A stretch of 64,000 bases of DNA. Source: Microbacterium sp. SL75. GTDB taxonomy: Bacteria; Actinomycetota; Actinomycetes; Actinomycetales; Microbacteriaceae. This document shows, piece by piece, positions 50,325-58,819 of the stretch. Below the pieces are notes generated by a model that saw only the letters and a list, made by a program, of their open reading frames with translations, was not told the DNA's origin and made no database searches. The number at the start of each line of letters is the position of its first letter. Within the stretch, counting starts at the first letter, position 1. The stretch is from contig NZ_CP113067.1 of assembly GCF_026625865.1 (NCBI RefSeq), positions 1,116,001-1,180,000 of the forward strand. Direction: 5' to 3'. Made by a program: the position numbers and the translations under genes.

Positions 50325-50738
50325 TCAACGAGTCGGGGCTGTGCCCGCCCGCTGCTGTTGATCCCAAAGGGACCGGATCGGATACGTGTCGTAGATGATG
50401 TGCAGGTGTCGGATGCGCCCATCAGGATCGAGTTCAGCAACGTCGACGACGGTAAATGGGGCGGGGGTGCCGTCCGCGAGTGTCCAATCGAAGTCAAACC
50501 AGAACGCGAGGGTTGGCGCCGCTGCCGCTGGGCTGATCAGGATCTGGCGAAGGGTGAGCGTGGACGCAGCTGTGTCAGCGAACAAGGTGAGGTAGAAGTC
50601 TCGTGCCGAGCGCTCACCGTACAGAGGGGAACTCACGACACCATCCGGGGTGAACAAGTCGAGCACGGCGTCTATGTCCGCTGAAGAGAGCGCCTCTAGG
50701 TATGCCTCGACGAGGCGCGAGTGAGACGAAGGAAGCAT
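50325..50738 (-). CDS. SnoaL/NTF2-like protein
   Basis: A 137-residue NTF2-like protein: LVEAYLEALSSADIDAVLDLFTPDGVVSSPLYGERSARDFY followed by strands (LAFWFDFDWTLADGTPAPFTVVDVAELDPDGRIRHLHIIYDT, in pieces). Such proteins are small ligand-binding or cyclase-like enzymes. It lies alone in the island; function unknown. Confidence 0.72.
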   Translation of the reverse strand: MLPSSHSRLVEAYLEALSSADIDAVLDLFTPDGVVSSPLYGERSARDFYLTLFADTAASTLTLRQILISPAAAAPTLAFWFDFDWTLADGTPAPFTVVDVAELDPDGRIRHLHIIYDTYPIRSLWDQQQRAGTAPTR

Positions 50739-51178
50739 CGTCGTGGTTCATTTCGTGATCGCGAATGAGGAGCCCAAAGCAGGCCTCTCCTCCGATCTTG
50801 CCCTAGGGGGGATCCCGAACCAACTCCCGTACGGGTGGACGACGCCATAACGCCGTCGCAAGTTCGTACGACACACGGCGAATGATGTGGTCTGTGCCAA
50901 TGCGGACGGGACGTGCCGACCGCCAGTGCCACGACTCTCGACGACCAAAGTCGATGAGGCCCGAGACCTTCGTCGGCCAGGACGCGCTCGGCCGCCTGAG
51001 GAGCGGGCCCGGTGCGAATTCCCTCGTCAGAAAGGCGCCTCAGGTATCAGCCACGAACTGCGGAACAGCGACGATCGAATCGCAGATAGGCGTGCGCGCT
51101 TCAGGGTGGCGAGACTCAACTCGGACGTGCCATGGCCAGTGCCGATCGAGTTGCGAGCCTCGACGATAAAGCCTCATA
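50739..51178. other. Island right-hand end, no gene seen
   Basis: 440 bp between the SnoaL-like gene and the E2 stop codon. Frames on both strands are short and have no protein character. It ends exactly at the right E2 repeat and may hold degraded DNA from the island's formation. Confidence 0.45.
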
Positions 51179-51489
51179 TCAGTCCAGCAGCAGCGCCGGC
51201 TCCTCGAGCACGGATGCCACGTCCGCGATGAACCGCGAGATCCCGTCGCCGTCGACCACGCGATGATCGAACGAGCCCGAGACCGTGGTCACCCAGCGGG
51301 GCCGCACCTCGCCGTCGACGACCCACGGCTTCTGACGGATGGCGCCGAGCGCGATGATGCCGGCCTCGCCGGGGTTGATGATCGGGGTCCCGGCATCCAC
51401 TCCGAACACACCGATGTTCGTGATCGTGAACGTGCCACCGGTCTGGTCGGCGGGGCTGGTCCTGCCCTCGCGTGCGGTGAGGGTGAGGT
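51179..51489 (-). repeat. Right island repeat (end of the intact E2 gene)
   Basis: Direct partner of 39957-40267, offset 11,222 bp. The outermost 156 bp (from the stop codon) are identical in both copies. Confidence 0.9.
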
Positions 51490-52507
51490 GCTCGAGTGCC
51501 TTGGCGAGCTCGCGGGTGTTCATCGACTGCGCGTCCTTGATGTTCGGCACGAGCAGGCCACGGGGGGTCGCCGCGGCGATGCCGAGGTTCACGTAGTGGC
51601 GCACCGAGATCTGGGCGCCGTCTTCGGTGTCGACCCACGCGGCGTTGATCATCGGGGTGCGACGCAGCGCCCAGATGACGGCGCGCGCCATGATCAGCAG
51701 CGGCGAGATCTTCACGTCGGCGAAGTCGGGCGAGGCCTTGAGGCGCTTGACGAGCTCCATCGTGCGCGAGGCGTCGACGTCGACCCACACCGACACGTGC
51801 GGCGCCGAGTACGCGCTCGAGGTCATCGCGTTGGCGGTCGCCTTGCGGACGCCGCGGACGGGGATCGACTCCTCGCGGGCGTCGGAGGAGGGAGCGGATG
51901 CCACGGGGGCGGGCGCCGCGGGAGTGGCCACGGCGATCGTCTCCTCGCGGACGGCACCCCACGCGGGCGTCTCGATGTTGCGGAAGACGCTCGCCTGCTC
52001 GGCGTGCTTCACGACGTCGTCGCGGGTCACCTCTCCGGCGGGTCCGCTGGGAGTCACGGCCGACAGGTCGACGCCGAGGTCACGCGCGAGCTTGCGGATC
52101 GGGGGCTTCGCGACCACACCCACCGACGCCTTCACGGGGCGCTCCGCGGGCTTGCGCCGACGCGACGACACCGCGCCACCCGTGCCGTACCCGACCAGCA
52201 CCGCCCCACCGGGATCGCTGGGCTCCGGAACCGTGACGGGCTCTGCCTGCGACGGGGTCTCGGCATCCGCGGATCCGATCGTGATGATCGGCGCACCGAC
52301 CTCGACGGTCGACCCCTCGGATGCCAGCAGCTCGCCGACCGTGCCGGAGTACGGCGACGGCAGCTCGACGAGCGACTTGGCCGTCTCGATCTCGACGATC
52401 ACGTCGTTGACGGCGACGGTGTCACCCGGAGCGACGCGCCACTGCACGATCTCGGCCTCGGTGAGGCCTTCTCCGACGTCGGGGAGAACGAAGGTCTGCT
52501 CGGTCAC
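51179..52507 (-). CDS. bkdC: 2-oxoacid dehydrogenase E2 (dihydrolipoyl acyltransferase)
   Basis: A 442-residue E2 core protein. One lipoyl domain (1-80) with the lipoyl-lysine region [14 protein letters not shown] (Lys44). Hinge, E3-binding domain (about 128-165, [31 protein letters not shown]), then the acyltransferase domain (about 215-442) with the catalytic [10 protein letters not shown]. Last gene of the E1-alpha/E1-beta/E2 operon. Whether the complex prefers branched-chain 2-oxoacids or pyruvate cannot be decided from sequence; the family favours branched-chain. Confidence 0.9.
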   Translation of the reverse strand: MTEQTFVLPDVGEGLTEAEIVQWRVAPGDTVAVNDVIVEIETAKSLVELPSPYSGTVGELLASEGSTVEVGAPIITIGSADAETPSQAEPVTVPEPSDPGGAVLVGYGTGGAVSSRRRKPAERPVKASVGVVAKPPIRKLARDLGVDLSAVTPSGPAGEVTRDDVVKHAEQASVFRNIETPAWGAVREETIAVATPAAPAPVASAPSSDAREESIPVRGVRKATANAMTSSAYSAPHVSVWVDVDASRTMELVKRLKASPDFADVKISPLLIMARAVIWALRRTPMINAAWVDTEDGAQISVRHYVNLGIAAATPRGLLVPNIKDAQSMNTRELAKALEHLTLTAREGRTSPADQTGGTFTITNIGVFGVDAGTPIINPGEAGIIALGAIRQKPWVVDGEVRPRWVTTVSGSFDHRVVDGDGISRFIADVASVLEEPALLLD

Positions 52508-52536
52508 GGTGGTGTCCTTTGCTCGCGAGACGTCAT

Positions 52537-52581
52537 CTCGCTGACGAAACGGTGACAGGCTGTCGCGGATTCGTCAGCGAG
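52537..52581. promoter_or_regulatory. Long inverted repeat between E1-beta and E2 genes
   Basis: Arms CTCGCTGACGAA and TTCGTCAGCGAG (12 bp, perfect) around a 21-bp spacer that contains an imperfect inner dyad (GTGACAG / CTGTCGC). It lies 30 bp upstream of the E2 start and can form a cruciform or RNA hairpin. Confidence 0.7.
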
Positions 52582-52621
52582 TTGCAGTCTCGCGGTTCAT
52601 GGCGGGGAGAGGAAGAGCGGA

Positions 52622-53599
52622 TCAGTACGCCAGAGACCGGTCGACGGCCTCGAGGATGCGGTCGGCGTCGGGCAGGTAGGTGCCCTCGAGCTTCGCGGGC
52701 GGGAAGGGCACGTCGAACCCCGACACCCGCAGCACGGGCGCCTCGAGCGCGAAGAAGGCCTTCTCCATGACGGTCGCGGCGATCTCGGAGCCGAGCGAGG
52801 TGAAGCCCGGCGCCTCCTGCGCGTAGACCATGCGGCCGGTGCGGCGCACCGAGTCGAGCAGGGGGCCGTAGTCGACGGGCGAGAGCGAACGCAGGTCGAT
52901 GACCTCGCAGCTCGTGCCCTCGCTCTCGGCGAGAGCGGCGGCCTGCAGCAGGGTCGTCACCATCGCGCCGTGTCCGACGAGCGTGACGTCGGTGCCGCGG
53001 CGGACGATGCGGCTCGCGTGCAACGGCAGCGCGGGCGCCTCGAGGTCGACCTCGCCCTTCTGCCAGTACTTGGCCTTCGGCTCGAGGAAGACGACGGGGT
53101 CGGGCGATTCGATCGCCTGCTGGATCATCCAGTAGGCGTCGTTCGCGTTCGAGGGGCTGACCACCCGGAGCCCTGCCGTGTGCGTGAAGTACGCCTCGGG
53201 GCTCTCCTGGTGGTGCTCGACCGCGCCGATGTGTCCGCCGTAGGGGATGCGGATGACGACGGGCATGCGTACCGCGCCCTCGTGGCGGTTCGTGATCTTC
53301 GCGAGCTGCGAGGTGATCTGGTCGAAGGCGGGGAAGACGAAGCCGTCGAACTGGATCTCGAGCACGGGCGTGAAGCCGCCCATCGCGAGACCGATCGCGG
53401 TGCCGACGATCCCCGACTCCGCGAGCGGGGAGTCGATGACCCGGCGCGGACCGAAGTCCTTCTGCAGGCCCTCGGTCACGCGGAAGACGCCGCCGAGCGG
53501 GCCGATGTCCTCACCCATGAGCAGCACGCGGTCGTCGGTCTCGAGCGCGCGACGGAGTCCGGCGTTCAGCGCGCGGCTGATCGGCATGTTGTCGGTCAC
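52622..53599 (-). CDS. bkdB: 2-oxoacid dehydrogenase E1 component, beta subunit
   Basis: A 325-residue transketolase-like beta chain. MPISRALNAGLRRALETDDRVLLMGEDIG, GVFRVTEGLQKDFGPRRVIDSPLAESGIVGTAIGLAMGG and the C-terminal transketolase_C domain are intact. Together with E1-alpha it binds thiamine diphosphate in a heterotetramer. The GTG start at 53599 overlaps the E1-alpha stop by four bases. A 114-bp gap with a 12-bp inverted repeat precedes E2. Confidence 0.92.
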   Translation of the reverse strand: MTDNMPISRALNAGLRRALETDDRVLLMGEDIGPLGGVFRVTEGLQKDFGPRRVIDSPLAESGIVGTAIGLAMGGFTPVLEIQFDGFVFPAFDQITSQLAKITNRHEGAVRMPVVIRIPYGGHIGAVEHHQESPEAYFTHTAGLRVVSPSNANDAYWMIQQAIESPDPVVFLEPKAKYWQKGEVDLEAPALPLHASRIVRRGTDVTLVGHGAMVTTLLQAAALAESEGTSCEVIDLRSLSPVDYGPLLDSVRRTGRMVYAQEAPGFTSLGSEIAATVMEKAFFALEAPVLRVSGFDVPFPPAKLEGTYLPDADRILEAVDRSLAY

Positions 53600-54726
53600 T
53601 GCGCGCCCCCTTCCATCGAGGTCTCGTAGTCGTCGAGCCAGCGCTGCTCCTCGGCGATCAGCGCGTGAGCCTCGGAGTAGACGCTCTCGAACATGTGCAC
53701 GCGCGGGATGCCGCCGAGCTCGTTCGTGCGCACGCGCACGTCGTCGGCGAGGGCTGCACCCTCGGCATCCGCGTCGTCGAAGAACTGCTGCGAGGCGCCG
53801 CGTCCCTCGAGGTAGGCGCGCATGCGGGCGATCGGGTCGCGCCCGGCCCACGCCTTCTCTTCGTCGGAGGTGCGGTACTTGGTGGGGTCGTCGCTGGTCG
53901 TGTGCGCGCCCATGCGGTACGTCATCGCCTCGATCGCGCGGGGGCCGCCGCCTGCGCGCGCCTCGTCGAGGGCGACCTTCGACACGGCGTAGCTCGCGAG
54001 CACGTCGTTCCCGTCGACCTGGAGGCTCGGGATGCCGTAGCCCTCACCGCGCTTGTACAGCGGCGAGCGCGACTGCGTCGCGACCGGCACCGAGATGGCC
54101 CACTGGTTGTTCTGCAGGAAGAACACCTCGGGGGTCTGGAAGCTCGCGGCGAAGACCATCGCCTCGTGCACGTCGCCCTGGCTCGAGGCGCCGTCGCCGT
54201 AGTAGACGATGACGGCTTCGTCGCGCTCGGGGTCGCCGCTGCCGCTCTTGCCGTCGAACACCAGGCCCATCGCCAGGCCCGTGGCGTGCAGCGTCTGCGC
54301 ACCGAGCACGAGCGTGTAGATGTGCGTGTTGCCGTTCTTGGGGTCGGTGGGGTCCCACCCGCCGTGGGTGAGTCCGCGCATGAGGCGGATGATGTCGAGC
54401 GGGTCGACGCCGCGGATGCGGGTGACCACGTGCTCGCGATACGAGGGGAAGACGTGGTCCTGCGCGCGGGCCGCGCGGGCGGAGCCGACCTGCGCCGCCT
54501 CTTGCCCGAAGGACGGCGGCCACAGGGCGAGCTGCCCCTGGCGCTGCAGGTTGGTGGCCTGTACGTCGAACGCGCGGATCGAGACCATGTCGCGGTAGAA
54601 GGTCTCGAGTTCGGCGTCGGTCAGGGCGTCGATGAGCGGCAGGTAGCGCTCGGCGGCGGGCGTGGGGGCCAGCGTGCCGTCGGCTGCCAGAACGCGCACG
54701 AGAGCGGGGTCGTCGAGCGGGGTCAT
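53596..54726 (-). CDS. bkdA: 2-oxoacid dehydrogenase E1 component, alpha subunit
   Basis: A 376-residue E1-alpha. The thiamine diphosphate motif YYGDGASSQGDVHEAM ... FLQNNQWAIS is complete, as is the phosphorylation-loop-like region YRMGAHTTSDDPTKYRT. It decarboxylates the 2-oxoacid and passes the acyl group to E2. First gene of the complex operon; hisC-like lies 98 bp upstream on the same strand. Confidence 0.92.
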   Translation of the reverse strand: MTPLDDPALVRVLAADGTLAPTPAAERYLPLIDALTDAELETFYRDMVSIRAFDVQATNLQRQGQLALWPPSFGQEAAQVGSARAARAQDHVFPSYREHVVTRIRGVDPLDIIRLMRGLTHGGWDPTDPKNGNTHIYTLVLGAQTLHATGLAMGLVFDGKSGSGDPERDEAVIVYYGDGASSQGDVHEAMVFAASFQTPEVFFLQNNQWAISVPVATQSRSPLYKRGEGYGIPSLQVDGNDVLASYAVSKVALDEARAGGGPRAIEAMTYRMGAHTTSDDPTKYRTSDEEKAWAGRDPIARMRAYLEGRGASQQFFDDADAEGAALADDVRVRTNELGGIPRVHMFESVYSEAHALIAEEQRWLDDYETSMEGGAQ

Positions 54727-54824
54727 GAACCCACGCTAACGCGCGACCCATGCGCGAGACCGCATGAGGTGCACAACGGATGCCGGAATCCGACGTGCCC
54801 GATCGACAAAGGCGCCCCCGCGGG

Positions 54825-55901
54825 TCAGCGCACGGCGGCGGCCGCGGCGACCTCGACCACGCGGTCGAGCGACTCCTCTTCGCCGATCGAGATGCGGATG
54901 CCGTCGCCCGGGAAGGGGCGCACGATGAGCCCGGCCTCTTCGAAAGCGGTGGCGACCTCGACCGTGCGGTCGCCGGCGGCGAGCCACACGAAGTTGCCCT
55001 GGGCGTCGGGGACGTCCCACCCGACCGCGCGGAGGCGGTCGACCAGGCGGTCGCGTCGCTCGGCGATGACCTTCACGCGGTGCAGCAGCTCGCTCTCGGC
55101 ATCCAGGCTCGCAATCGCCGCGGCCTCGCCGGCAGCGGTGACCGAGAGCGGGATCGCGGTGCTGCGCGCGGCGTTCAGCACGCCGGTGTGGCCGATCGCG
55201 TAGCCGATGCGCAGACCCGCGAGACCGTACGCCTTCGAGAAGGTGCGAAGCACGACCACGTTCGGCCGGTTGAGCACGGCGCGCACGCGGCTGCCCTCGA
55301 CCGAGTCGGGGTCGGTGACGAACTCGGCGTAGGCCTCGTCGAGAACGATCAGCACATCGCGCGGCACGGCGTCGACGAAGGCAGCGAACTCGTCGTAGCC
55401 GACGGTCGGGCCGGTGGGGTTGTTGGGGCTGCAGACGATCACGAGGCGCGTGCGCTCGGTGACGGCGGCGGCCATCGCGGGAAGGTCGTGACGCGAGTCC
55501 GCCGTCAACGGCACCTGCACGCTCTTCGCGCCCGCGACGGCGACCAGCGAGGGGTAGGCCTCGAACGAGCGCCAGGCGTAGACGACTTCGTCGCCGGGGC
55601 CCGAGGTCGCCAGCAGCAGCTGCGCGAGCACCGAGACGCTGCCGGCACCGACGTGCACCTCGTCGGGCGAGACGCCGTACCGCGCGGCGAGACGCTCGCG
55701 CAGGCGTGCGGCCGTGGCATCCGGGTATCTGTTGAACGCTCCCGCCGCGACGGCCGCATCGAGGACGCCGGGGAGGGGCTCGAAGGGGTTCTCGTTGCTC
55801 GAGAGCTTGAAGGCGTCGGGGCTGGCCTGTCGCCCCTGGCGGTACGCGGGCAGGGCGGCGATCTCGGGGCGGATACGGGGCAGAACCGGCTCTTCACTCA
55901 C
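54825..55901 (-). CDS. hisC: Histidinol-phosphate / aromatic aminotransferase
   Basis: A 358-residue class I/II PLP aminotransferase of the HisC group. [30 protein letters not shown] and the PLP-lysine motif [17 protein letters not shown] are clear. Many actinobacteria carry a second HisC-like enzyme that acts on phenylpyruvate (Pat). Location beside a 2-oxoacid dehydrogenase rather than other his genes leans towards an amino-acid transaminase. GTG start. Confidence 0.87.
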   Translation of the reverse strand: MSEEPVLPRIRPEIAALPAYRQGRQASPDAFKLSSNENPFEPLPGVLDAAVAAGAFNRYPDATAARLRERLAARYGVSPDEVHVGAGSVSVLAQLLLATSGPGDEVVYAWRSFEAYPSLVAVAGAKSVQVPLTADSRHDLPAMAAAVTERTRLVIVCSPNNPTGPTVGYDEFAAFVDAVPRDVLIVLDEAYAEFVTDPDSVEGSRVRAVLNRPNVVVLRTFSKAYGLAGLRIGYAIGHTGVLNAARSTAIPLSVTAAGEAAAIASLDAESELLHRVKVIAERRDRLVDRLRAVGWDVPDAQGNFVWLAAGDRTVEVATAFEEAGLIVRPFPGDGIRISIGEEESLDRVVEVAAAAAVR

Positions 55902-56034
55902 CCCGCGAGCCTAACCGGGGGCCCGCCGCGCGCGTCAGTCCGACTTTTCCGACCCGCTCCTCCCCACGATGGGGAGAGCCGCGAGCTCTCCACAAGGCCG
56001 TGGTGCTCCAGCGGGTGCGTGCCACGATGGGGGC

Positions 56035-56439
56035 ATGCGCTTCGTCGTCCGCGTCGCCGTCAACGCCTTCGCCATCTGGATCGTCACCCTGCTGCCCGCC
56101 CTGCAGGTGCGGCTCATCCCGTTCGCGCCGGGCGAGTGGTTCCAGGTGCTGCTCACGCTGCTGCTGGTCGGGCTCATCTTCGCCCTGGTGAACACGATCA
56201 TCGGCACCGTGGTCAAGATCGTCGCGATCCCGCTCTACATCCTCACCCTCGGGCTCATCTCGCTGATCATCAACGGCTTCCTGCTGTGGCTCACGGGCGT
56301 CATCACCGAGAACTGGGACTGGGGCCTGCGCACCGGCGAGTTCTGGCTGACGGTCGTCGCGGCGCTCGTCATCGGCATCATCAACGCCGTGCTCGGCGGC
56401 ATCCTGCGCCCGCGGCGCGAGGAGCGCGAACGCCGCTGA
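56035..56439 (+). CDS. Phage-holin-like (Phage_holin_4_2/YvlD) membrane protein
   Basis: A 134-residue protein with four membrane helices (FVVRVAVNAFAIWIVTLLPALQV, VLLTLLLVGLIFALVNTIIGTVVKIVAIPLYILTLGLISLIINGFLLWLTG in pieces). The family name is historical; most chromosomal members are not phage holins. The tail is basic. It is followed 34 bp later by the phosphatase gene. Confidence 0.83.
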   Translation: MRFVVRVAVNAFAIWIVTLLPALQVRLIPFAPGEWFQVLLTLLLVGLIFALVNTIIGTVVKIVAIPLYILTLGLISLIINGFLLWLTGVITENWDWGLRTGEFWLTVVAALVIGIINAVLGGILRPRREERERR

Positions 56440-56473
56440 TGCGCGCCGGGCTCATCACCGCCATGATGGAGGG

Positions 56474-56980
56474 ATGACCGCGAACCCCGACGCGCCGTTC
56501 CGCGTCGTGTTCGTCTGCAGCGGCAACATCTGCCGCTCACCGATGGCCGACGTGGTGTTCCGCCGCATCGCCCACACGTCCGGTCTCGGAGCGCACATCG
56601 CGTCGACGTCGGCCGGCACCGGCGACTGGCACGTTGGCGAACGCGCCGACCACCGCACCCTCGCGGCCCTCGAGCGCCTGGGCTACGACGGCTCGTCGCA
56701 CCGCGCCCGCCAATTTCAGTACGCCGACTTCGAGCGCAACGACCTCGTGGTCGCCCTCGACCGCAGCCACGAACGCGTGCTCCGCGGTTGGGCGCGTGAC
56801 GACGACGACGCCGACAAGATCGCGCTGCTGCAGTCCTTCCTTCCGGATGCCGAGACCCTCGACGTCCCCGACCCGTACTACGCCGGGGCCCCGATGTTCG
56901 ACGAGGTGCTCGGTATGATCGAACGCGCCAGCAGGGCCCTGTTCCGACAGCTCGAGCCCGCCATCCGTTCCGCGGGCTGA
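56474..56980 (+). CDS. Low-molecular-weight protein-tyrosine phosphatase
   Basis: A 168-residue LMW-PTP. P-loop CSGNICRS (Cys15 nucleophile, Arg21) and the general acid in VPDPYYAG (DPYY). It dephosphorylates phosphotyrosine proteins or arsenate-like substrates. Lies in a plus-strand run with the holin-like gene and purB. Confidence 0.91.
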   Translation: MTANPDAPFRVVFVCSGNICRSPMADVVFRRIAHTSGLGAHIASTSAGTGDWHVGERADHRTLAALERLGYDGSSHRARQFQYADFERNDLVVALDRSHERVLRGWARDDDDADKIALLQSFLPDAETLDVPDPYYAGAPMFDEVLGMIERASRALFRQLEPAIRSAG

Positions 56981-57007
56981 CCCGTTCGCGCAACCCCCGG
57001 GAGACCC

Positions 57008-58387
57008 GTGTCCTCTCTGCCCCCGCAGCCCCTCAGCCCGCTCGACGGACGGTACTTCGCCACCGTCGCGGAACTCGGCGACTACCTGTCGGAGGCCGGG
57101 CTCAACCGCGCCCGCGTCGAGGTCGAGGTCGAGTGGCTGCTCGCCCTGACCGACCGCTCGCTGTTCGGCACCTCGCCCGTCTCCGACGCCGACCGCGCGC
57201 GCCTGCGCGCCCTCTACGAGGAGTTCGGCGCCGACGAGATCGCGTGGCTGAAAGAGAAAGAGGCGGTCACCCGCCACGACGTCAAGGCCGTCGAGTACCT
57301 CGTGCGCGACCGCCTCGACACCCTGGGCCTCACCGCCCTCGCCGAGCTGACGCACTTCGCCTGCACCAGCGAGGACATCAACTCCACCGCCTACGCCCTC
57401 ACCGTGCAGCGCGCGGTCGAACGCGTGTGGCTGCCCAAGCTCCGTTCGGTCACGGCCGCACTCGCCGAGCTCGCGAAGCAGCACCGCGACGCCGCGATGC
57501 TCTCGCGCACCCACGGCCAGCCGGCCACGCCCACCACGATGGGCAAAGAGATCGGCGTCTTCGCGTGGCGCCTCGAGCGCGTCATCCGTCAACTGGATGC
57601 CGGCGAGTACCTCGCGAAGTTCTCGGGAGCCACCGGCACCTGGTCGGCGCACGTCGCCGCAGAGCCGGACGTCGACTGGCCGTCGCTGACGCGTGAGTTC
57701 ATCGAGTCGCTCGGCCTCGGTTTCAACCCGGTCACCACGCAGATCGAGTCGCACGACTGGCAGGTCGAGCTCTACGACCGTGCCCGTCACGCCGGCGGCA
57801 TCCTGCACAACCTCGCCACCGACATCTGGACGTACATCTCGCTCGGGTACTTCACCCAGATCCCCGTCGCGGGCGCCACCGGGTCGTCGACCATGCCGCA
57901 CAAGATCAACCCGATCCGGTTCGAGAACGCCGAGGCGAACCTCGAGATTGCGGGCGGGTTGTTCGCCACCCTGGCATCCACTCTCGTGACGAGCCGCCTG
58001 CAGCGCGACCTCACCGACTCGACGACCCAGCGCAACATCGGCGTCGCCTTCGGGCACTCTCTGCTGGCTCTCGACAACCTGCAGCGCGGTCTCACCGAGA
58101 TCTCGCTCGCCGAAGACGTGCTGCTGGCCGACCTCGACGTGAACTGGGAAGTGCTCGCCGAGGCGATCCAGACGGTCGTGCGCGCCGAGATCGCCGCGGG
58201 CCGCTCGCAGATCACCGACCCCTACGCGCTGCTCAAGGACCTCACGCGCGGCCGCCGCGTCGGCGGGGCCGAGCTGGCCGAGTTCGTGCGCGGCCTCGAC
58301 ATCGGCGACGCCGCGAAAGAGCGCCTGCTCGCGCTGACCCCCGCCGCGTACGCGGGACTGGCCTCGCGGGTGGTCGACGCGCTGTAA
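57008..58387 (+). CDS. purB: Adenylosuccinate lyase
   Basis: A 459-residue fumarase-superfamily lyase of purine synthesis (SAICAR to AICAR and adenylosuccinate to AMP). Signature GSSTMPHKINPIRFENAEAN; FACTSEDINSTAYAL and SRTHGQPATPTTMGKE are the other conserved regions. Length and sequence fit the E. coli-type PurB subgroup. Start GTG 57008. Followed by the divergent hairpin element at 58417. Confidence 0.94.
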   Translation: MSSLPPQPLSPLDGRYFATVAELGDYLSEAGLNRARVEVEVEWLLALTDRSLFGTSPVSDADRARLRALYEEFGADEIAWLKEKEAVTRHDVKAVEYLVRDRLDTLGLTALAELTHFACTSEDINSTAYALTVQRAVERVWLPKLRSVTAALAELAKQHRDAAMLSRTHGQPATPTTMGKEIGVFAWRLERVIRQLDAGEYLAKFSGATGTWSAHVAAEPDVDWPSLTREFIESLGLGFNPVTTQIESHDWQVELYDRARHAGGILHNLATDIWTYISLGYFTQIPVAGATGSSTMPHKINPIRFENAEANLEIAGGLFATLASTLVTSRLQRDLTDSTTQRNIGVAFGHSLLALDNLQRGLTEISLAEDVLLADLDVNWEVLAEAIQTVVRAEIAAGRSQITDPYALLKDLTRGRRVGGAELAEFVRGLDIGDAAKERLLALTPAAYAGLASRVVDAL

Positions 58388-58416
58388 CGCGCTGCGGGGA
58401 ACGCGCCCCCTCCGTC

Positions 58417-58472
58417 GAGTGTCCAAGACACGCCGCGTCGGCCCCCGCGCCGACGGCGTTTCTCGGACACTC
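58417..58472 (+). repeat. Diverged member of the hairpin family, copy F
   Basis: Ends GAGTGTCC / GGACACTC are the same as in the 55-bp repeats, but the core differs (AAGACACGCCGCGTCGG paired with CCGACGGCGTTTCTCGG, imperfect). It lies 29 bp after purB and pairs with copy C 124 bp further on. Confidence 0.8.
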
Positions 58473-58490
58473 ACGTCGTGACGTGGGGCG

Positions 58491-58556
58491 GCGTCGCGCC
58501 TTCGCGTACCCCGCGTCGCGCCTTCGCGTGTCCCGCGTCACGCCTTCGCGTGTCCC
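58491..58556 (+). repeat. Three 22-bp tandem repeats between hairpins F and C
   Basis: Units GCGTCGCGCCTTCGCGTACC, GCGTCGCGCCTTCGCGTGTC and GCGTCACGCCTTCGCGTGTC (each followed by CC) repeat head to tail with 1-3 differences, filling about half of the spacer. Confidence 0.85.
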
Positions 58557-58596
58557 CTCGCCAGGCACCGCGCGTCGCGTCGCCCGCCGTCCTGTT

Positions 58597-58651
58597 GAGT
58601 GTCCAAAACACCCGGACGAAATTCGAAAACGTCCGGGCGTTTTGGACACTC
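58597..58651 (+). repeat. 55-bp hairpin repeat, copy C
   Basis: Same 21-bp arms as copies A and B (58597-58617, 58631-58651) with one change in the right arm (GTCCGGGCG for GTCCGGGTG) and loop GAAATTCGAAAAC. Same orientation as the others. Confidence 0.95.
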
Positions 58652-58741
58652 GACGTGGGTGCGCGGGCGGCGAGCGACGCGCCGCCCCCGGCCAGCGTCC
58701 ACGCAAATCCCCCCTGGACGCCGCGCACCGTCGGCCCATAG

Positions 58742-58755
58742 TGTTGACGTCAACA
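58742..58755. promoter_or_regulatory. LacI-type operator before the GH43 gene
   Basis: TGTTGACGTCAACA is a perfect 14-bp palindrome with the central CG typical of LacI/GalR-family sites, 64 bp before the start of the glycosidase gene. The regulator is not in this window. Confidence 0.65.
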
Positions 58756-58819
58756 TCCCCCACCGCGGCCTCAGGTCGCCATGTGCCGCACCGTCGCGGC
58801 GCGGATCGGAACAGACGCA

